This document shows, in pieces, positions 1 to 13,000 of a stretch of 64,000 nt of DNA. The DNA lies in the NCBI GenBank assembly GCA_025331435.1, contig JAIWNI010000066.1, positions 62,001 to 126,000 on the forward strand, in the 5' to 3' direction. The stretch is from Choanephora cucurbitarum (lineage: Eukaryota; Mucoromycota; Mucoromycetes; Mucorales; Choanephoraceae). The notes below the pieces were generated by a model. The model searched no databases. It was not told the origin of the DNA and was given only the letters and a program-made list of their open reading frames with translations. The position numbers were made by a program, and so were the translations under genes. Position 1 is the first letter of the stretch. Every line of letters starts with the position of its first letter.

Positions 1-59
1 TGGCTCGTTTACTGCTACACACAGTACATGCACATATGAGCTTATAGACAGCATTCCAC

Positions 60-420
60 AGTTAGCATCGGAAGCATTGTTGATGGATTGACGAAGAAAC
101 TTGAAGGCCTTGAGATATCGAAATCTCAACTCAACAGCCACTTGAGAAACACAATGCTTGTATCAATCAAGAGATCCCTTTTTGAACTGAGAAATTCAAT
201 AGAGAATCTGCAAACCAGATATCAAATGGAAAGACTCTGATCTAGATTTATACAAAAAGAACTGTGCTTTTATTGATGAAGCCAGTCTTCATATTAACCT
301 GAGAAACATCTAGGCTAGATCGAAGCTAGGAAGTACTGCTATGGTAAAGCAGACAAGAATTAGATTGTCCTCTCATACTGTTGTTGGCATCATGCATTTA
401 TCTATTGTTATGCATGTAGT
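60..420 (+). pseudogene. Tc1/mariner transposase relic (middle part)
   Basis: Translated in two frames, this stretch matches the usual middle of Tc1-type transposases. Positions about 75-240 read LEISKSQLNSHLRNTMLVS and continue SIENLQTRYQMER to a stop; after a frameshift, about 242-310 reads NCAFIDEASLHINL, which resembles the block holding the first catalytic Asp (FIDEA) of the DDE domain, and is followed by another stop. No intact frame exists and neither end of an element was found, so this is a dead fragment. Assignment is from family motifs recalled, not a search. Confidence 0.5.
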
Positions 421-2447
421 TATAAACTCTGAGTCTTTTATTAGCTAATTGAGTGTCCTTTTCGGCAATATTCTTTTCATAAAACGCTTCTTTATTGAGT
501 AAGTTGCAATTGTTACATCTTCTTCTCCCTTATTCAGTCGCAGTTTTCTTCATATCAAATATTGTCTGATAGTTGTCAAAGGTTTCCTTTTATTACCGTC
601 TCAATAACGAATTAAACTAATCAATTCTCACCTATATATTCCTCTCACAAAATCTTAAAAACCAAAAACCGATTTTGCTATATTTAAAGAGTGAGAAAAC
701 TATTTGTGCATCTTGAAGAAACCAGTTAATAGCCTAGTTGTAAAGAGATTCGAATATACGTGCGATCTTAGCATGGCTCAAAGTCATCAAGATGTTGGTA
801 GGGATCTCAATGTAAAAAGCGTGGACAAGCCTTTATAGAGTTGAGATCTGATCTCGTCAAAATCTCTCAAATAGTATGAGAGAAAGTCAGATCTATTTGC
901 AAACCACTATCATAGCCTTGAATAAAAAAAGTATTGTTTATGGTTATATTCCTTTTCAGTTCATTGACCTCTTTCGTTTGAAGATCATGGGATCAGCTTG
1001 TTTTCTTTGTTATTCAACTTAGTCATAAAGACATACTGGTTCATTAAAAGAATAATCATAGAATTTAAGTGAGTTTATAGATGAGGCTGTTTAATGTTCC
1101 TTTTATTTGGTTTCTTTCAGGTAGATGCTATACGTAAAGATATGCTATAACAGAGATTAACAGTAAAGGGGTTTTTGGCTTTGACAGACAGAGTTTAGAT
1201 AGTTTTAATAGTCCTTGAGAATAATCAACAGACTGGCTTGATAGTTGTTTATGCGTACCAAAGTAGATCGAATGGATCGAATTCAAATAATAAAAGTAAA
1301 GATAAAGTACTGATACAATCACAATTTTTTTTTTTTTTTACAAAGTATAGACCAGGCATCATTCAAACGCGTCCGCTGAATGCGCGAAATGCTGAATGTG
1401 AGCCACATGGAGTTCCATTTCGTCAAGTTCAATGCTGAGTTGTTACATTAGTCGCAGCTCAAGCCAAAAGGTATTTTTGGCGAACGCGTCAAAATGTAAC
1501 AATCAAACAGGCAAAGAAGTAGAACCTATAACATATTTTAGACATGCATGCATAAGCACGCATATCTTTTCATTTTTAGCGTATTCTCATTCAAAAGAAG
1601 AAAAAAAAATCATAATACTTAACTTTTAGTTTGCCTTGAAGAGTGAAAGAAAGAAAGAAAGAGGAAATAAAAAAAAAGAAAGAAACCTATAGTATTTAAG
1701 GGGGTAAGGTTAGTTAACCAATCAGAAATACAAGACAGATGACGAAAGCTTCATCTGAATTTTTCATTACCCAATCATCTATCTTCTTTCTTGAGCCATA
1801 TAAACAGATACACACATAGGCAACCAGTGCTGTAAGGGCATTTTCTTTTTGAGCTCTGACAAGGGAAATCAAGCTGGATGAACACAAGCAGCCTGTTGCA
1901 TGAATGAAATAAAGCACAGACAACTCAGATAAAATTAAGCTTTTTCCTAATTTAAAGAATGGTACTGTCTATTCAGTAAATAAGTTAAGATCTTGCTGTT
2001 TGAGGCATACAACTTATGTTACAAGTAGAGAGAGAGAGAGAGTACATGTGTCGTTACTGGAAAAGACTCATTTTGTGTTGTTTTCTTTATTCAGAAACTA
2101 CCCTATTAAATACTCTGCTAAGACAGCCATCTTGCATAGAAATACATTATCAAAATGAAAGCAAAATTACACAGAGTTCAACTATGTATCAAACTGATAG
2201 TTAGTTATAAGAAAGATCTCCAAATACACACATGTTGATGAAATAGTGAAATTATATGCGCCAAACTCAACAGTTTCACAATCTGATTGTTAATCACCCA
2301 GATGATTCTATGTTTCTCTACAAGTGTCATTATTTTGAAATACAAAAAGAGTACTGGTAAAACAAAGAGTTTTCTCTTCTTTATTTAATTGTATGACAAA
2401 AGCAGCATTCGATTTTGAATTTCTTTTTTGGATAACCATATAGCCAA
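421..2447. other. AT-rich stretch without a supported gene
   Basis: Only short open frames occur, none with a recognisable motif or plausible splicing. There are simple runs (T14 near 1325, GA repeat at about 2027-2041). I see no RNA gene or element end here. Confidence 0.5.
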
Positions 2448-2603
2448 TTACAAATCCCAGAAGCCAAAGATTTGTCCTAAGTACAGAGAAAGCAAAAAAG
2501 TAAGTTAGTTTCTGAATCATATGCTATGTTGATAATCCTGATGAGATTTACCATCGGCAGTAGTAGCAGGCTTAGGAGTTTCACGAGAGCAGCAACAACC
2601 CAT
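2448..2603 (-). CDS. Possible tiny N-myristoylated protein (MGCCCSR start)
   Basis: A short frame starting at 2603 reads MGCCCSRETPKPATTAD, ending at a good donor (exon 2552-2603); joining to the acceptor at 2477 (exon 2448-2476) gives a 26-aa product ending GFWDL. The start fits the N-myristoyltransferase pattern (Gly2, Ser6) with three adjacent cysteines suited to palmitoylation, as in many membrane-tethered signalling proteins. A TATAAAAG box lies on the same strand at 2677-2684, about 74 bp upstream of the ATG, which supports real transcription. The downstream exon is uncertain: other acceptors give other short tails and there may be further exons. No homologue recognised. It could equally be the 5' end of a longer gene or chance. 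Confidence 0.3.
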
Positions 2604-2676
2604 ATTGAATAAATTTAGTAGAAGAAAATTAAGTGTTTAGTAGATAAAGATAAGATGATGAGCAACTTTTCATGCT

Positions 2677-2684
2677 CTTTTATA
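2677..2684 (-). promoter_or_regulatory. TATA box upstream of MGCCCSR frame
   Basis: TATAAAAG on the minus strand, about 74 bp upstream of the ATG at 2603; consensus core promoter motif. Seen directly; function inferred from position. Confidence 0.35.
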
Positions 2685-4172
2685 TCTTTTTTAAAAAAGA
2701 AGTGAGCTTATTGTTTTGAGCTATTTTATGAATTGGCAACATTGTCTGTTGTTGTAAACTATTGGTTCATTGACATACTTCCTTTTGTGTTCATTATTTG
2801 AACAACAAGGGAGAATATGGAAAAATGAAATCAAAAGAAAAGCAAAGGAAGCAACCTGGCTTGTCTACTTCTACCATTATGATTAGCAGTTAACTACTTT
2901 GCAAAGGTTCTGCTTCTTATAGCTTTTTGATGTTGCCTGTTGTTTAGTTAAAATGATTGCTTTATTTCTTTTTGAGTGCGTTCATTGTAAATTTACTAGT
3001 TTTCATTCGACTGTTTCTTAGTCAAGTCAGCATTTTATTGTTATAAGTAGTAGTTTTTGTGAATTTCTCTTTTGGTTGATTGCCATAACAAATAGGCTTA
3101 TAGTTGCTGGCGTTTTATGAAAGTATATAATTATCTTTCTTAGCAATTAGAGAATTATTGACTTGGTGTCTTAATGAGTTTTAGACGCAACTACTACTAT
3201 AACAATACCTTTTTTTTCCTCTCTCTCTTGCTTTCCAAAAGAACCTTACAATGAGCATTTTTCTTCATACGTATTGTTTCTTCCTAACTGTTAGATAGAT
3301 CAATCATAGTATACAACTCAATCTTAGGACACAAAGCTTGCTCAGTCATTTGATCCAGATCTTTTTTAGCTTTTTACTCTGTAAGTTGTCAGTACATATG
3401 GAAAGTGTGCTAATTGAAGGTTGTCGAAGTAAATCAAGTGATGTTTTTGTTAATTTCAGCTAGTTGATTTAGAATGAACTTTATCTAGCTCTAACAATAA
3501 AATCAATTTTCGTCATACTAGATGAATTGAATCTTGAGTCGGGTAAAAATAAAGCACTGGATAGGTCCAACATGGCTGTTCACATCTTCATGAGCTTCGG
3601 CTTTAACCAATTTTTTTCTTTGCCAGCAGAGAAATTTATCTTCTTGTAGAAAATAAGTAAAACCGAGTAGTATAATGAAATCACTCTTTATCTGTCAAGA
3701 ATCCAAGAACGTCTTTTTGCTGGATCTGTTCTCCTCTATTTTACTAAAGAATGGAAACCTCTTAAGCCTTTAATTCGTTACATTATCTTTTCAAGTCTCA
3801 AGAGCTACTGAAGACTTCATAGGCGCAACTAGAAAGCTACTTTTTTTTTGTAATAAACAGTACCTAAAGCAAAAGACCCCTTTTTTTCCTCACTGTAAAG
3901 AGCAGACATAGTTATCGCGTGCAGATATGAATTAATCAGTCCCGTTTCAGGATAGCCAGTCGGGCGTCAATCAAATGCTATTCTCAATTGTTCTTCTTAG
4001 TATGGCCAGAGCTATTGAGAGTATTCTATCGAAATGATCATGAACATTAAAGTTCAACAAACTCACTGACAGTCAAACCTATAGGTTTGACTGTATCCGG
4101 AGTCAATAATAGAAAATATCTTGAAATGATTTTTTTCCTTCCTCTTTTTCTAAAAAAAAAAATTAGAGAAAA
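2685..4172. other. Intergenic, no gene seen
   Basis: AT-rich sequence upstream of the Swi3-type gene with no coding frame of note. A CT-rich stretch and A10 run (about 4130-4160) immediately precede the start codon at 4173 and probably belong to the leader or core promoter. Confidence 0.5.
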
Positions 4173-5187
4173 ATGTCTGGTAGAAATCCTAAAGGAGCAG
4201 CATTAGGCCAAAGCCATTTCGAATCACCAGAAGTGTTTGAATGCTTTTCAGCTATTGTAGATCCTCTTGTTCACGAACTCAAATCGATCTATCGCGACAT
4301 TTCATTGACAGCACGCGACTTATCATTGTTCATTGGTCAATTACAACAGTTTCAACAAGACTGCCTCGGTGCTTTCAATCGACCCAGTCATGCACCTGTT
4401 CGTATTCCAGCTAAGTTTTTGAAGGTGTCAGGCAAACAGCAGTTAACAACCACATCCCCAGTCTATCATATTCTTCTGAATGCTTATTCATTCCGTCTCA
4501 AACACGGCTGGAAGAAATGGGATTTCACTAACCCAGCCAAAAAGCAAAAGAATGCTGATCTTATTCAGTTTGTTCGCAATGCCCTGATTAAGCTTGACTT
4601 TATTCACGTTCCCAAGGTTGCAGTGGTTGATAACATAGATGATGTAGTCAGAAAGACGGTTATATCTCTGGTAAAGAAGATAGGAGGTAAGCTCGTTATT
4701 GTTTCTTATATGTCTTTAGTTACTTATCCTCCTGAAGCCATTTATGTAGACAACAAAAATGAAGCTACCCATATACTACATGGAAACCTGTATGAATACA
4801 ACAAAGAAGGTGTAGAAGAAGATTGGTTTAGAACACTAGAGAAAGATGGAAACATGGTGTTAGTACACTGGTGGTACTACCCTGACTCATTTGACAGCTG
4901 GCTCATTCAGACAAAACAATTTGCAGATCCTGAAGAGCCTCCAGAACACACAGGACCATGGAGACTGAACGTTCGATGGCTTCAAGATACAGAACGATTT
5001 AATGAGTACATGAATGAAGAAGACTATGAAGATCTAGAAGATGACGAAGAAGAGGAAGAGGACGATGAAGAAGAAAGTGTGCCCAATACACCTCGTAAGA
5101 GAAAGTTAAGTGAGTTGGGATCAGATCAGACACAGCCTATGATTTCATTCAAAGAGCCTTTAATGGCAGCCTCTATGCAACAACGTC

Positions 5188-5221
<34 letters not shown>

Positions 5222-6884
5222 GCAGCAACAACACTATCATCATCAACAAGGGGAGGATGCAGATGATGGTTATCTACCTCCCGTACCCATTCATAATCCT
5301 GGCCATCAACCTGTTGTGCGTATTCGTGATATTGAATTAGAGAAACCTCAGGTAGGCAGCAGACAACGAAAGAACGAGTTCGAACCTTATCTCAATGGCG
5401 ATATGACCAACATTTCGCAATACACGGCTGTCCATGTTGAATACCCTCAACCATCGTCCAAAAGCCACCAAGAGGATGAACAAGCAAACGCACTGCCTGT
5501 TACCTCATTAATCACAGCCACACCTTACTCCTATCAAGAGAATGATCAGCAACCTGATTGGTTTGATATGAATCAGATTCATACCATTGAAAGACAAGCA
5601 TTGCCAGAATATTTCAATGGCACACTCTCTCCTGAAGAATACAAACATTGTCGAGATGAAATGATCAAAACTTATAGAGCACACCCAGATTATTATCTAA
5701 CCGTCTCAGCCTGCAAATCCAAATTAGACAGGGACCTCGTTGAATTGGTTCGCATTCACTCTTTTCTCGAATTAAACCAATTGATTAACTGTCAATGGGA
5801 TCCTCGAAGACGTATTTTTGATCCAAGCATTGATACAGAGCCATATGCTCAAGTCAAGCCTCATTCTCAACGTAACTTTAGAGAAGTGGAAGAGGCCAGT
5901 ATTGAGCATTTACGTAGTCTGATTTACAGCGAATCTCATGTGCCCAAGCGTCCCTCACTTTGGAACATGAGTGATCAGGAAGACGATACACTCAATCCAG
6001 ATAGTCGTAAAGTGTTCCATTGTTGCAACTGCCAGGCAGACTGTAGCGAAGTACGTTATCAGTCCTTAAAGACAAAAGGTTTCCAGGTATGTATCGACTG
6101 TTTTCTCGAAGGTCGATTCCCAGCCATCTATGGCAGCAGTGATTTCTTGCGTATGGAAGGTCTGGCTGACCTCAATATGGACGAAGAATGGACAGACGAA
6201 GAAATACTTCGATTATTGGAAGGTGTGGATCGATTTGAAGATGACTGGCTGATGATTTCCGAACATGTTGGCAGTCGTTCAAAGGAACAGTGTGTCACTC
6301 AATTCCTGCAGTTGCCTATCAATGATGAATTCTTAAAGGCCAAGCTGACCACCAAAGAACGAGAGTCATTGCCCTTCAGTAAACAGCCTAATCCCGTCAT
6401 GACCACCATTGCCTTTTTAGCAGGCCATGTCAACCCTGGTGTAGGTGCAGCTGCAGCCAAGACAGCCTTGAAAGAGTTAGTCAAGTCAGGCGAAGGACGC
6501 GAAGACCTAGAAGACATCAAGATAGAAGAAGAGGAGCAAAAGGGGATAGAAGTAAAAGAAAAAGAGGCGCAATTTGCTTTCTCAGAGGAGACATTAAAGA
6601 AAGCACAGATTGCAGCCATTAAGAGTGCAGTAGAAAATGCACACAAACTGGCAAGTTATGAGGATCAAGAAATCCAACATTGGACTCGACTTGCTGTCAA
6701 GACCATGGTAGACAAACTATCGTTTAAAGTACAACAATATGATGAACTAGAAAACTCGCTGGTGACTGAGCTACAAGAGTTAGAAAAGCAGCAAGGTGTT
6801 CTGGCAACATCCATCGAAACACTAAGTTCACAGCGATTTCCCCTTCATCCAGATCCAATGATGATAGATAGCAATCCAAATTGA
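4173..6884 (+). CDS. SWI/SNF-RSC complex subunit, Swi3/Rsc8 (SMARCC) family
   Basis: Single-exon 903-aa protein. Order of parts: N-terminal module of about 260 residues typical of SMARCC proteins; acidic stretch about 285-305; polyglutamine about 337-356; SWIRM domain about 460-560 (DWFDMNQIHTIERQALPEYF begins it); ZZ-like zinc finger about 615-650 (HCCNCQ, later CIDC); SANT domain about 671-720 (EWTDEEILRLLEGV); and a C-terminal coiled coil about 800-885. This is the full domain order of the scaffolding subunit that dimerises in SWI/SNF-type remodelling complexes in the nucleus. The first ATG of the frame is preceded by an A-rich leader. It converges on the leucyl-tRNA synthetase gene with about 160 bp between stops. 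Swi3-like and Rsc8-like paralogues cannot be told apart here. Confidence 0.92.
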
Positions 6885-7043
6885 TTCCCTCCATTCAACC
6901 CTCTGTACATTTAGTTTTTTCTCCTCTCATTTTTCTTTTATCATGTTCAAGATACACACACACAATAAACAATCTAATTTATTTAATTCAATAATAAACA
7001 AGAAAAAAAAAATGATAATAATATACAAAAAAAAGAAAACAAA

Positions 7044-10000
7044 TTAAGCTTCATTCTTGAAACTGAAAGAAGGAGCGCCAGGAACAGAGCTTTCAGCAGC
7101 CTTGAGATCTTCTTCGGTCCATTGTTCGTGACCCAAGATGGTGATAGTATGGAAACCAAGAGCACGCTTAAGTTCATCCTTAGCCTTTTCAAGGATGTCA
7201 ACTTCGTTAAATGTCAATGCACGGTTGAAGGCAGAGGGACCGTCCTTCAAGACCAATTTCTTTTGTTCTTGAACAAAAGGCATGGCTTTCTTGTTCTTGA
7301 GAATACCTTGAGCACCAAGTTCAGCACGAATCTTGTTGTCATCGAATTGACCACCCTTGTAGTTGTCCTTCATGGTAGCCAAACAAGCTTCTTGCCATTC
7401 GGGGAACTTGGTAGCAGCATAGATCTTGAGTGTCTTGGGCTCGTTAGGCTTGTATTCGTTTTCAGCAACCTTTCCCTTCTTCTTCTTCTTGCCCAAAGCA
7501 ATTTCAGCATCACGAACGGACTTGGTGGTCTTTCGGATGTAACGAGTAGCATCATCAAGAGCCTCGTCAACAGGAGCAGAGGGTACGGGGAAGCGAGCGC
7601 TGACCACTAAACCTTCACGCTTAAGAATGTTTTGCCAGATATGTTCAGACCAGTGAGGAGTAATGGGAGCAATCAACAAGGCTTGGTATTCAATGTAACG
7701 CATCACAAGGTCCTTGTGCATACCGCATTCTACACTAGCTTGTTGGTAAGCATCCTTAGCAGCCTGGAACTCAAAGAGACCATGCTTAAGAACTTCACGG
7801 TAATAGGTTTCTTCATAAGCATTTTGAGTTTCAAGGATCAACTTGTTCATTTCGTTTTCAAAGATCTTGTCAAAGAAGTTGAATTCACCTTGACGCAATT
7901 GATCTTGCTTGCTGATTTGGTCTTCGATCCATTCTAAGAGAGTGTGGAGACGTAAGATGGCAGCATTGGCAGTAGAATCTTCAAAGTTGGCATCTTCGAC
8001 AGAATCACCGGCATCAGCAAGAGCAAGACGAGTAGCATCAGCACCGTACTTCAAGACAGCATCGTTCATGGTCATGAAGTTACCAGTTGACTTACTCATC
8101 TTCTTACTGTCCAACATCAGGTGACCGTTAGAACGAATACCGCGAGGCCACATACTTTCGGGGAAGATGGCAGTGTGGTTGTAGATGAAGAAAGTCAAGT
8201 GGTTAGGGATCAAATCCTTACCAGAGACACGAATATCCAAGGGATAGAAGTATTCGTATTCACGTCTCAAACGATCCAAAGTGGCTTGAGGCACAGTGCT
8301 GTCAGCAGGGTAGTCACCTACCTTGAAGATGTAGTCCCAAACACCGTCAGTCAATTGTTCAGGCTTGATGCCAGCAGGGCCTACAGTACGGCCGTTGATG
8401 GAACCACCGTGCAACAAGTTGGCAACAGTGTAGTAAGCCATATAAATAGTAGAATCAGAGAGAGATTCGACCAAGAACTGTTCGTCCCAGGGCAACTTAG
8501 TACCCAAACCAAAACTACGAGCACAAGCCCATTTGTTCAACCAGTCCAAGACAGAGTCAAATTGGTTTCTGGTTTCGTTAGTGTAGGTGTTCATTTGAGC
8601 CAAACACTTTTTGGCCTTGGCCAACCATTCTTCTTCACCATAATCGATGTACCATTGATCCAAGAGAGCAACTACACACTCATCACCGGAACGGGAAATA
8701 ATCAAACTTTCAGGTTCACTGTAAGCAAAAGCTTCGCCAGATTTAATCAAGGCTTCTCTCAACTTAGGCTTAGCATCTTGTACCTTTTCGCCCTTGAAAT
8801 CACCAATGCACATAGTACCTTGATAAAAGCCTTCCTTGTAAGCAATTTCTTTGGCTTCAGCAAGTTGAAGACGATCCTTTTGAGAGTTGATCTTCTTCAT
8901 TTCACAAAGCTTGGGAGCAATCAAGTTACCATAGTTGGGAGTATCAATGATAGGAATGGGCTCAAAGCCTTCAACCCAGCTAGGATCAATCTTGTAGTAT
9001 TCAGGCTTCTTCTTGAGATCGGTCAAGGTAGCGAAATCATCAGGTGAGTCAGAAGGAACAGAGGTGACAACACCAGTACCCTTGGTAGACAAGACAGTTT
9101 CCATAGGAAGAACATAGACAAAGGGGTAAGTGCTGAGAGGAGCATGGATCTTGGAACCTACAACAGCAGCACCCTTGATGTCAGCCAACTTTTCAATGGT
9201 AGTACGGCCATTGGCAAAGATCTTTTGTTGAGACATGTTACGAGCGGCACGTTCAGTACAGAGATAGGCATCGGTGTCGTTTATGTTGTAAATACCATAC
9301 TCAAGATCGGGGCCAACGAAGCAGTTGGTTTGACCATACATGGTTTCAGGACGAAGAGTAGCAGCTACTAAGAACACATTCTTACCCTTAAGAGCATCAG
9401 CGTGAGCAGCAAGTGCTTCTTGAGCAGGAGCGGACCACTCAAGGACCTTCATTTTGATACCGGTGTATTCTTGAGGACCTACAGCTTCACCAGAGGCACG
9501 ATCGTGATCCATACAAGGCTGGTTGTCAAGAATAGAGTAAATAGTGTAACGTTCACCAAACTTGATCTTTTGCATAGCCTTCAACTTTCTCATTTGCCAA
9601 CGAACAAAGGAATCGTAGTAAGGGTTGGCATCGGTGGTAATAAAAGAACGTCTCCAATCCACCTTAGCACCGAAAGCGTTCAAATCAGACATGGTTTGAG
9701 GAGGGAAAAATTCAGTCCAGTAGTAAGGATCGGCAAACTTGTGGATTTCTTCCTTGGGAATACCAAGAGAAAGCATGATCTGGAATTGATAGGTAACATT
9801 ACCTGTCTTAGCAGCTACCTTACTCTTGACATTCTTTACTTCAGCTTTTTCTTCGAGTTCCTTTGCTAAAGCAACTTCATCAAACTTTTCGAAATATTTG
9901 CCAAACATTTCCATTTCACGTACAATCTTATCAGCACTGGCCTATACATCGATGTTGTCAATAACCTCAATCTTCTTGTCCATTCAAATCCCTTCTTTTT

Positions 10001-10399
10001 TTTTTTTACCTTGATGGGCATACCAGTACAATGGAAACCTTGAGGCAAGAGAGCTCTTTTACCCTTCATACGTTCATAACCTGTACCAAATTCAATCTTA
10101 GAGAAAGTAAAAGCGTGACCCAAGTGAAGACGACCATTCATATAAGGATAAGGCATGGTGGACATGTACTTGGGATAGACTTGTTGAATGTCTTCAGAGT
10201 TAGGGTGTTCCTCAATAGTAGGAGCATTGATTTCAAAGGTCTTTTCCGCGTCCCAAAGGCTACGTGCTTTACCTTCAAGGGCACGAAGAGCATCACGCTT
10301 GGCGGTCTGTTTTAATCTTTTTTATCAGCCATGTGTCTCAAGTTATTCAAGTCAGTGTGTTTAATAATATGACAATACCTTAGGTGCTTCAGCAGCCAT
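7044..10399 (-). CDS. Cytosolic leucyl-tRNA synthetase
   Basis: Class I aminoacyl-tRNA synthetase that charges tRNA-Leu. Exons (minus): 10379-10399, 10010-10306, 7044-9941; introns of 72 and 68 nt with GT..AG ends and frame preserved, giving 1071 aa, close to the roughly 1090 aa of the yeast cytosolic enzyme. The first exon is only seven codons (MAAEAPK). Visible motifs: HIGH-type HLGHAF in exon 2, GMPIK across the second junction, the large editing insertion, WACARSFGLGTKLPWD, and KMSKS (MLDSKKMSKSTGNF) about 340 codons from the C-terminus. Just before the ATG the minus strand reads ...TATATATAG then GCA, which could be an acceptor of a 5'UTR intron or a TATA-like element. Codons are those of a highly expressed gene (few rare choices, long antisense open frames as a by-product). 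Confidence 0.96.
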
Positions 10400-11376
10400 T
10401 GCCTATATATATAAAGAAAAAGGAAAGGTTGTGAAAGAGAAAAAAAAAGAAAAAAGAAAAACATTAAAGTAAAAAATTCAGTTCAGCCAAGTGCAATCGG
10501 TGTTTGGAAACTGTCAAAATCTCCAGTGCCCTGTAGTGGCTTGTGAACAATAAGTTTCTTATTGGACAATCACCTTGTATTCAGAATGGATCACTTGCTT
10601 ATTAAGGAAATTCACTTATTTAGTCAAAATAAGCTTAAATAAAAGAATCTAATCGTTCGTTTCTAACTTTCATATATATTGCAACAACCATCTTAGTCTC
10701 GCAAATCAAAAATCATCTTGCAGCTTTCATTTGGGAGTAGAGTTCTTCATGAATGGTACACGAGCCTTTGCGTTTGGCTAAAGTACATCTATGCATGTTT
10801 CTTCCAGAGATCTTTTTACACAGACTAGAAATCTCACTCCAGGAGCCTTCACTAATGTCATTTTATTTGCTTATAGTTGTGAGACTAAATGCATATCAAT
10901 GATTTAAGCGAATGTCAATATTCGATCTACTAGGCCTTTTTTGAAAGATACAATTTCACTTTTATGCAACATTGACCCGATCATCTAACGTCAATCTATG
11001 CCATTTGACAGAATAGTATGTTGTTCTCCATTGCATCCTGAGTTGCTGTAAGATGCGTTTTTCTTACTATAAAAAAGAAAGCCGCTTTGCTACACATTTG
11101 TATTCCTCTCTGTTTCTGGAATTGAAGGCAGTTTATTCTGTTTATGTCAATATAGACAGTATGCTCTTTATTTTCTTAACTACTTGTTGTCTAAGTTTGT
11201 TTTTACAGACGAATATCTATACCGAACATACTCTATCGCTTTCCCTCCTATCTATTCTCTATTTTTTCTGTTTTTGGCTTTTCGCTGTTTCTCTTTTCTG
11301 CAACAAGTGGTTAAAGCAAAAAAGAAAAGAATGATAATATAGGCTATAGCCTCTATGTTTTTTTGAATAGTGTACA
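10400..11376. other. Intergenic, no gene seen
   Basis: AT-rich region between the synthetase start and the next gene's 3' end. A 93-codon frame at 11053-11334 is made of low-complexity Leu/Phe/Ser/Tyr residues encoded by T-rich DNA and is not supported. Confidence 0.5.
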
Positions 11377-11952
11377 TTAGGTTACAGTGGTATAAGGAGT
11401 GTGTGTTATGAAATCTGTGGAAGTAACATAGGTAGAAGGATAAAGTAATAAAGTAGTAGAAGAAGCAGAAATACTAAGGTTGATTGAATTAGTAGTAGTC
11501 GTGATGGGTGCATGATGCTGACGCGAATTAATGGCTAATCTCCTTAGGCCCGTAAGGACAAATGCTATTACAATCAACGAACCAACCAATATCATAAAAC
11601 CAACAGCAAGCCATGTCTTACAAAGCCTTCTTGTCTTGTTGTCTATAGTGATATAGCACGTCTTTTCCTGGTCTCCTGCCCTTTGGTATTCAGCTTGCTT
11701 CTCTTCATCATTCATATCAGGAGAAAACCACTGTCCTCCATTACTCCCTTGTGGGTGACTATGATTCTCTTTATGAGATTTAGTTATTTTTTGTAGTATT
11801 TTCTGCAACCAGTGCGGATATGAGCTTCCTGTGGCCGATCTTGAGCAAACAATTGTCTGTGTAATAGACTGCTTTTGCTCCATCTCTATAGTTGATACAA
11901 TGGTTACACTAGAAGGCTTTCTTCCAATGTTGCTTTGATAATCCTCTGTCAT
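11377..11952 (-). CDS. Single-pass membrane protein, unknown function
   Basis: Intronless 191-aa frame. Residues 1-110 are hydrophilic, with a basic stretch around 50-66 (KILQKITKSHKENH). One clear membrane segment spans about 113-136 (TWLAVGFMILVGSLIVIAFV), followed by RR and a Ser/Thr-rich tail of about 50 residues (TTTTNSINLSISASS) that looks like an O-glycosylated extracellular stalk. No signal peptide, so a type III or type II topology is possible; the positive residues flank both ends of the segment. Not recognised. A T-rich/purine-rich leader precedes the ATG. Confidence rests on frame length and the sensible membrane layout. Confidence 0.6.
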   Translation of the reverse strand: MTEDYQSNIGRKPSSVTIVSTIEMEQKQSITQTIVCSRSATGSSYPHWLQKILQKITKSHKENHSHPQGSNGGQWFSPDMNDEEKQAEYQRAGDQEKTCYITIDNKTRRLCKTWLAVGFMILVGSLIVIAFVLTGLRRLAINSRQHHAPITTTTNSINLSISASSTTLLLYPSTYVTSTDFITHTPYTTVT

Positions 11953-13000
11953 GCCAATTGGATTTCTTTTTTAGAATAAAGAAAAAAGAGCCTATTCAGA
12001 GATACAAGAAGAGTGAGAAATGATCCAAAAAGAAAGGTATTGTTTACTTTTTTGTTTCTGTATACAAACAACTAACAAACGTCCCTTGCCGAATCATCAA
12101 AAGAACCGATACAGAGCCCGAAGATCTAGAAACTCAAAATATTGAAGAAGAGAATAAAAAAGGTTATAGGAAAAATAAAAAGAAAATAAGAGAAAGTTGG
12201 CTTTAAACCGAACAAAGATTAAACCGCTTTCTATTCAGCTCGAGTGCACAACATCTTGGTATGGTTTTATCTGGTAATCCCTCTTATTCAGCTAGTCGCT
12301 TCTGAACTACATTATAACAAAAGACATGCAAGAGTAAGATGAACTCAGGTTTCTTTGATTAAGAGAGATATATCAAGTTGTATACTTAGTTTATCTCTGT
12401 CATACTGTAACATTAATATGTACTTTGACCATGTTTTGAAAGTAGGATTAACTCAAAAGAAAAACAAAGTAATTGCAGTTGTGATAAGAACATAATGGAA
12501 CACCATTGTGTGCCGATATTAGTTTGATTATTCTGCGATGCACCTGATATTCTATAGCATGGGCTTGCTCTTTTTCTGCAGTTCATTTGACATATGACAC
12601 TTGCCTTTAGTGGAGAACTATCGTAATCGAGATAGCTCGGCTTTTTATGATACGAATCTAGATTTATACTTTCGTAGATATACTCTGAAACAAACTTTAC
12701 TGATTTGCTAGATCTGATTATTAACAGGTTTGATGAACAGAATTGTGGATTGTTTACTGGTTTACCGGCTAGCAGTAAAGATGTTGGAATAGAAGAGATG
12801 TTTAGTATGGTAAATCACAAAAAAGAAGAATAGTGTCCTACAATTGTATAGTTGTGTTTATTAGAAATTAATATTATGGATGACATTAAGATTATGATAA
12901 TTATTAAATTACAAATTAAGCATTATTTAAGTGAAGTGTATATATATAAAGTGTACAATAACATGCATGTTCATGTTGCATGCAGTTTAGTTGAACAATA
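11953..13000. other. Intergenic, no gene seen
   Basis: Upstream region of the membrane-protein gene and downstream region of the Acr1/Medusa-type gene. Nothing beyond short random frames; a palindromic ATGCATGTTCATGTTGCATG segment at about 12963-12982 is the only structured sequence noticed. Confidence 0.45.

Noticed and set aside
6299..6646. 115-codon minus frame
   Set aside because: Antisense to the Swi3-type gene, no motif.
8121..9047. 308-codon plus-strand frame, and other long plus frames at 7122-7610 and 9402-9869
   Set aside because: Antisense to the well-supported leucyl-tRNA synthetase; such open antisense frames follow from its biased codon use, and no motif is present.
11053..11334. 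93-codon plus frame rich in Leu/Phe/Ser
   Set aside because: Produced by T-rich intergenic DNA; no splice context or motif.
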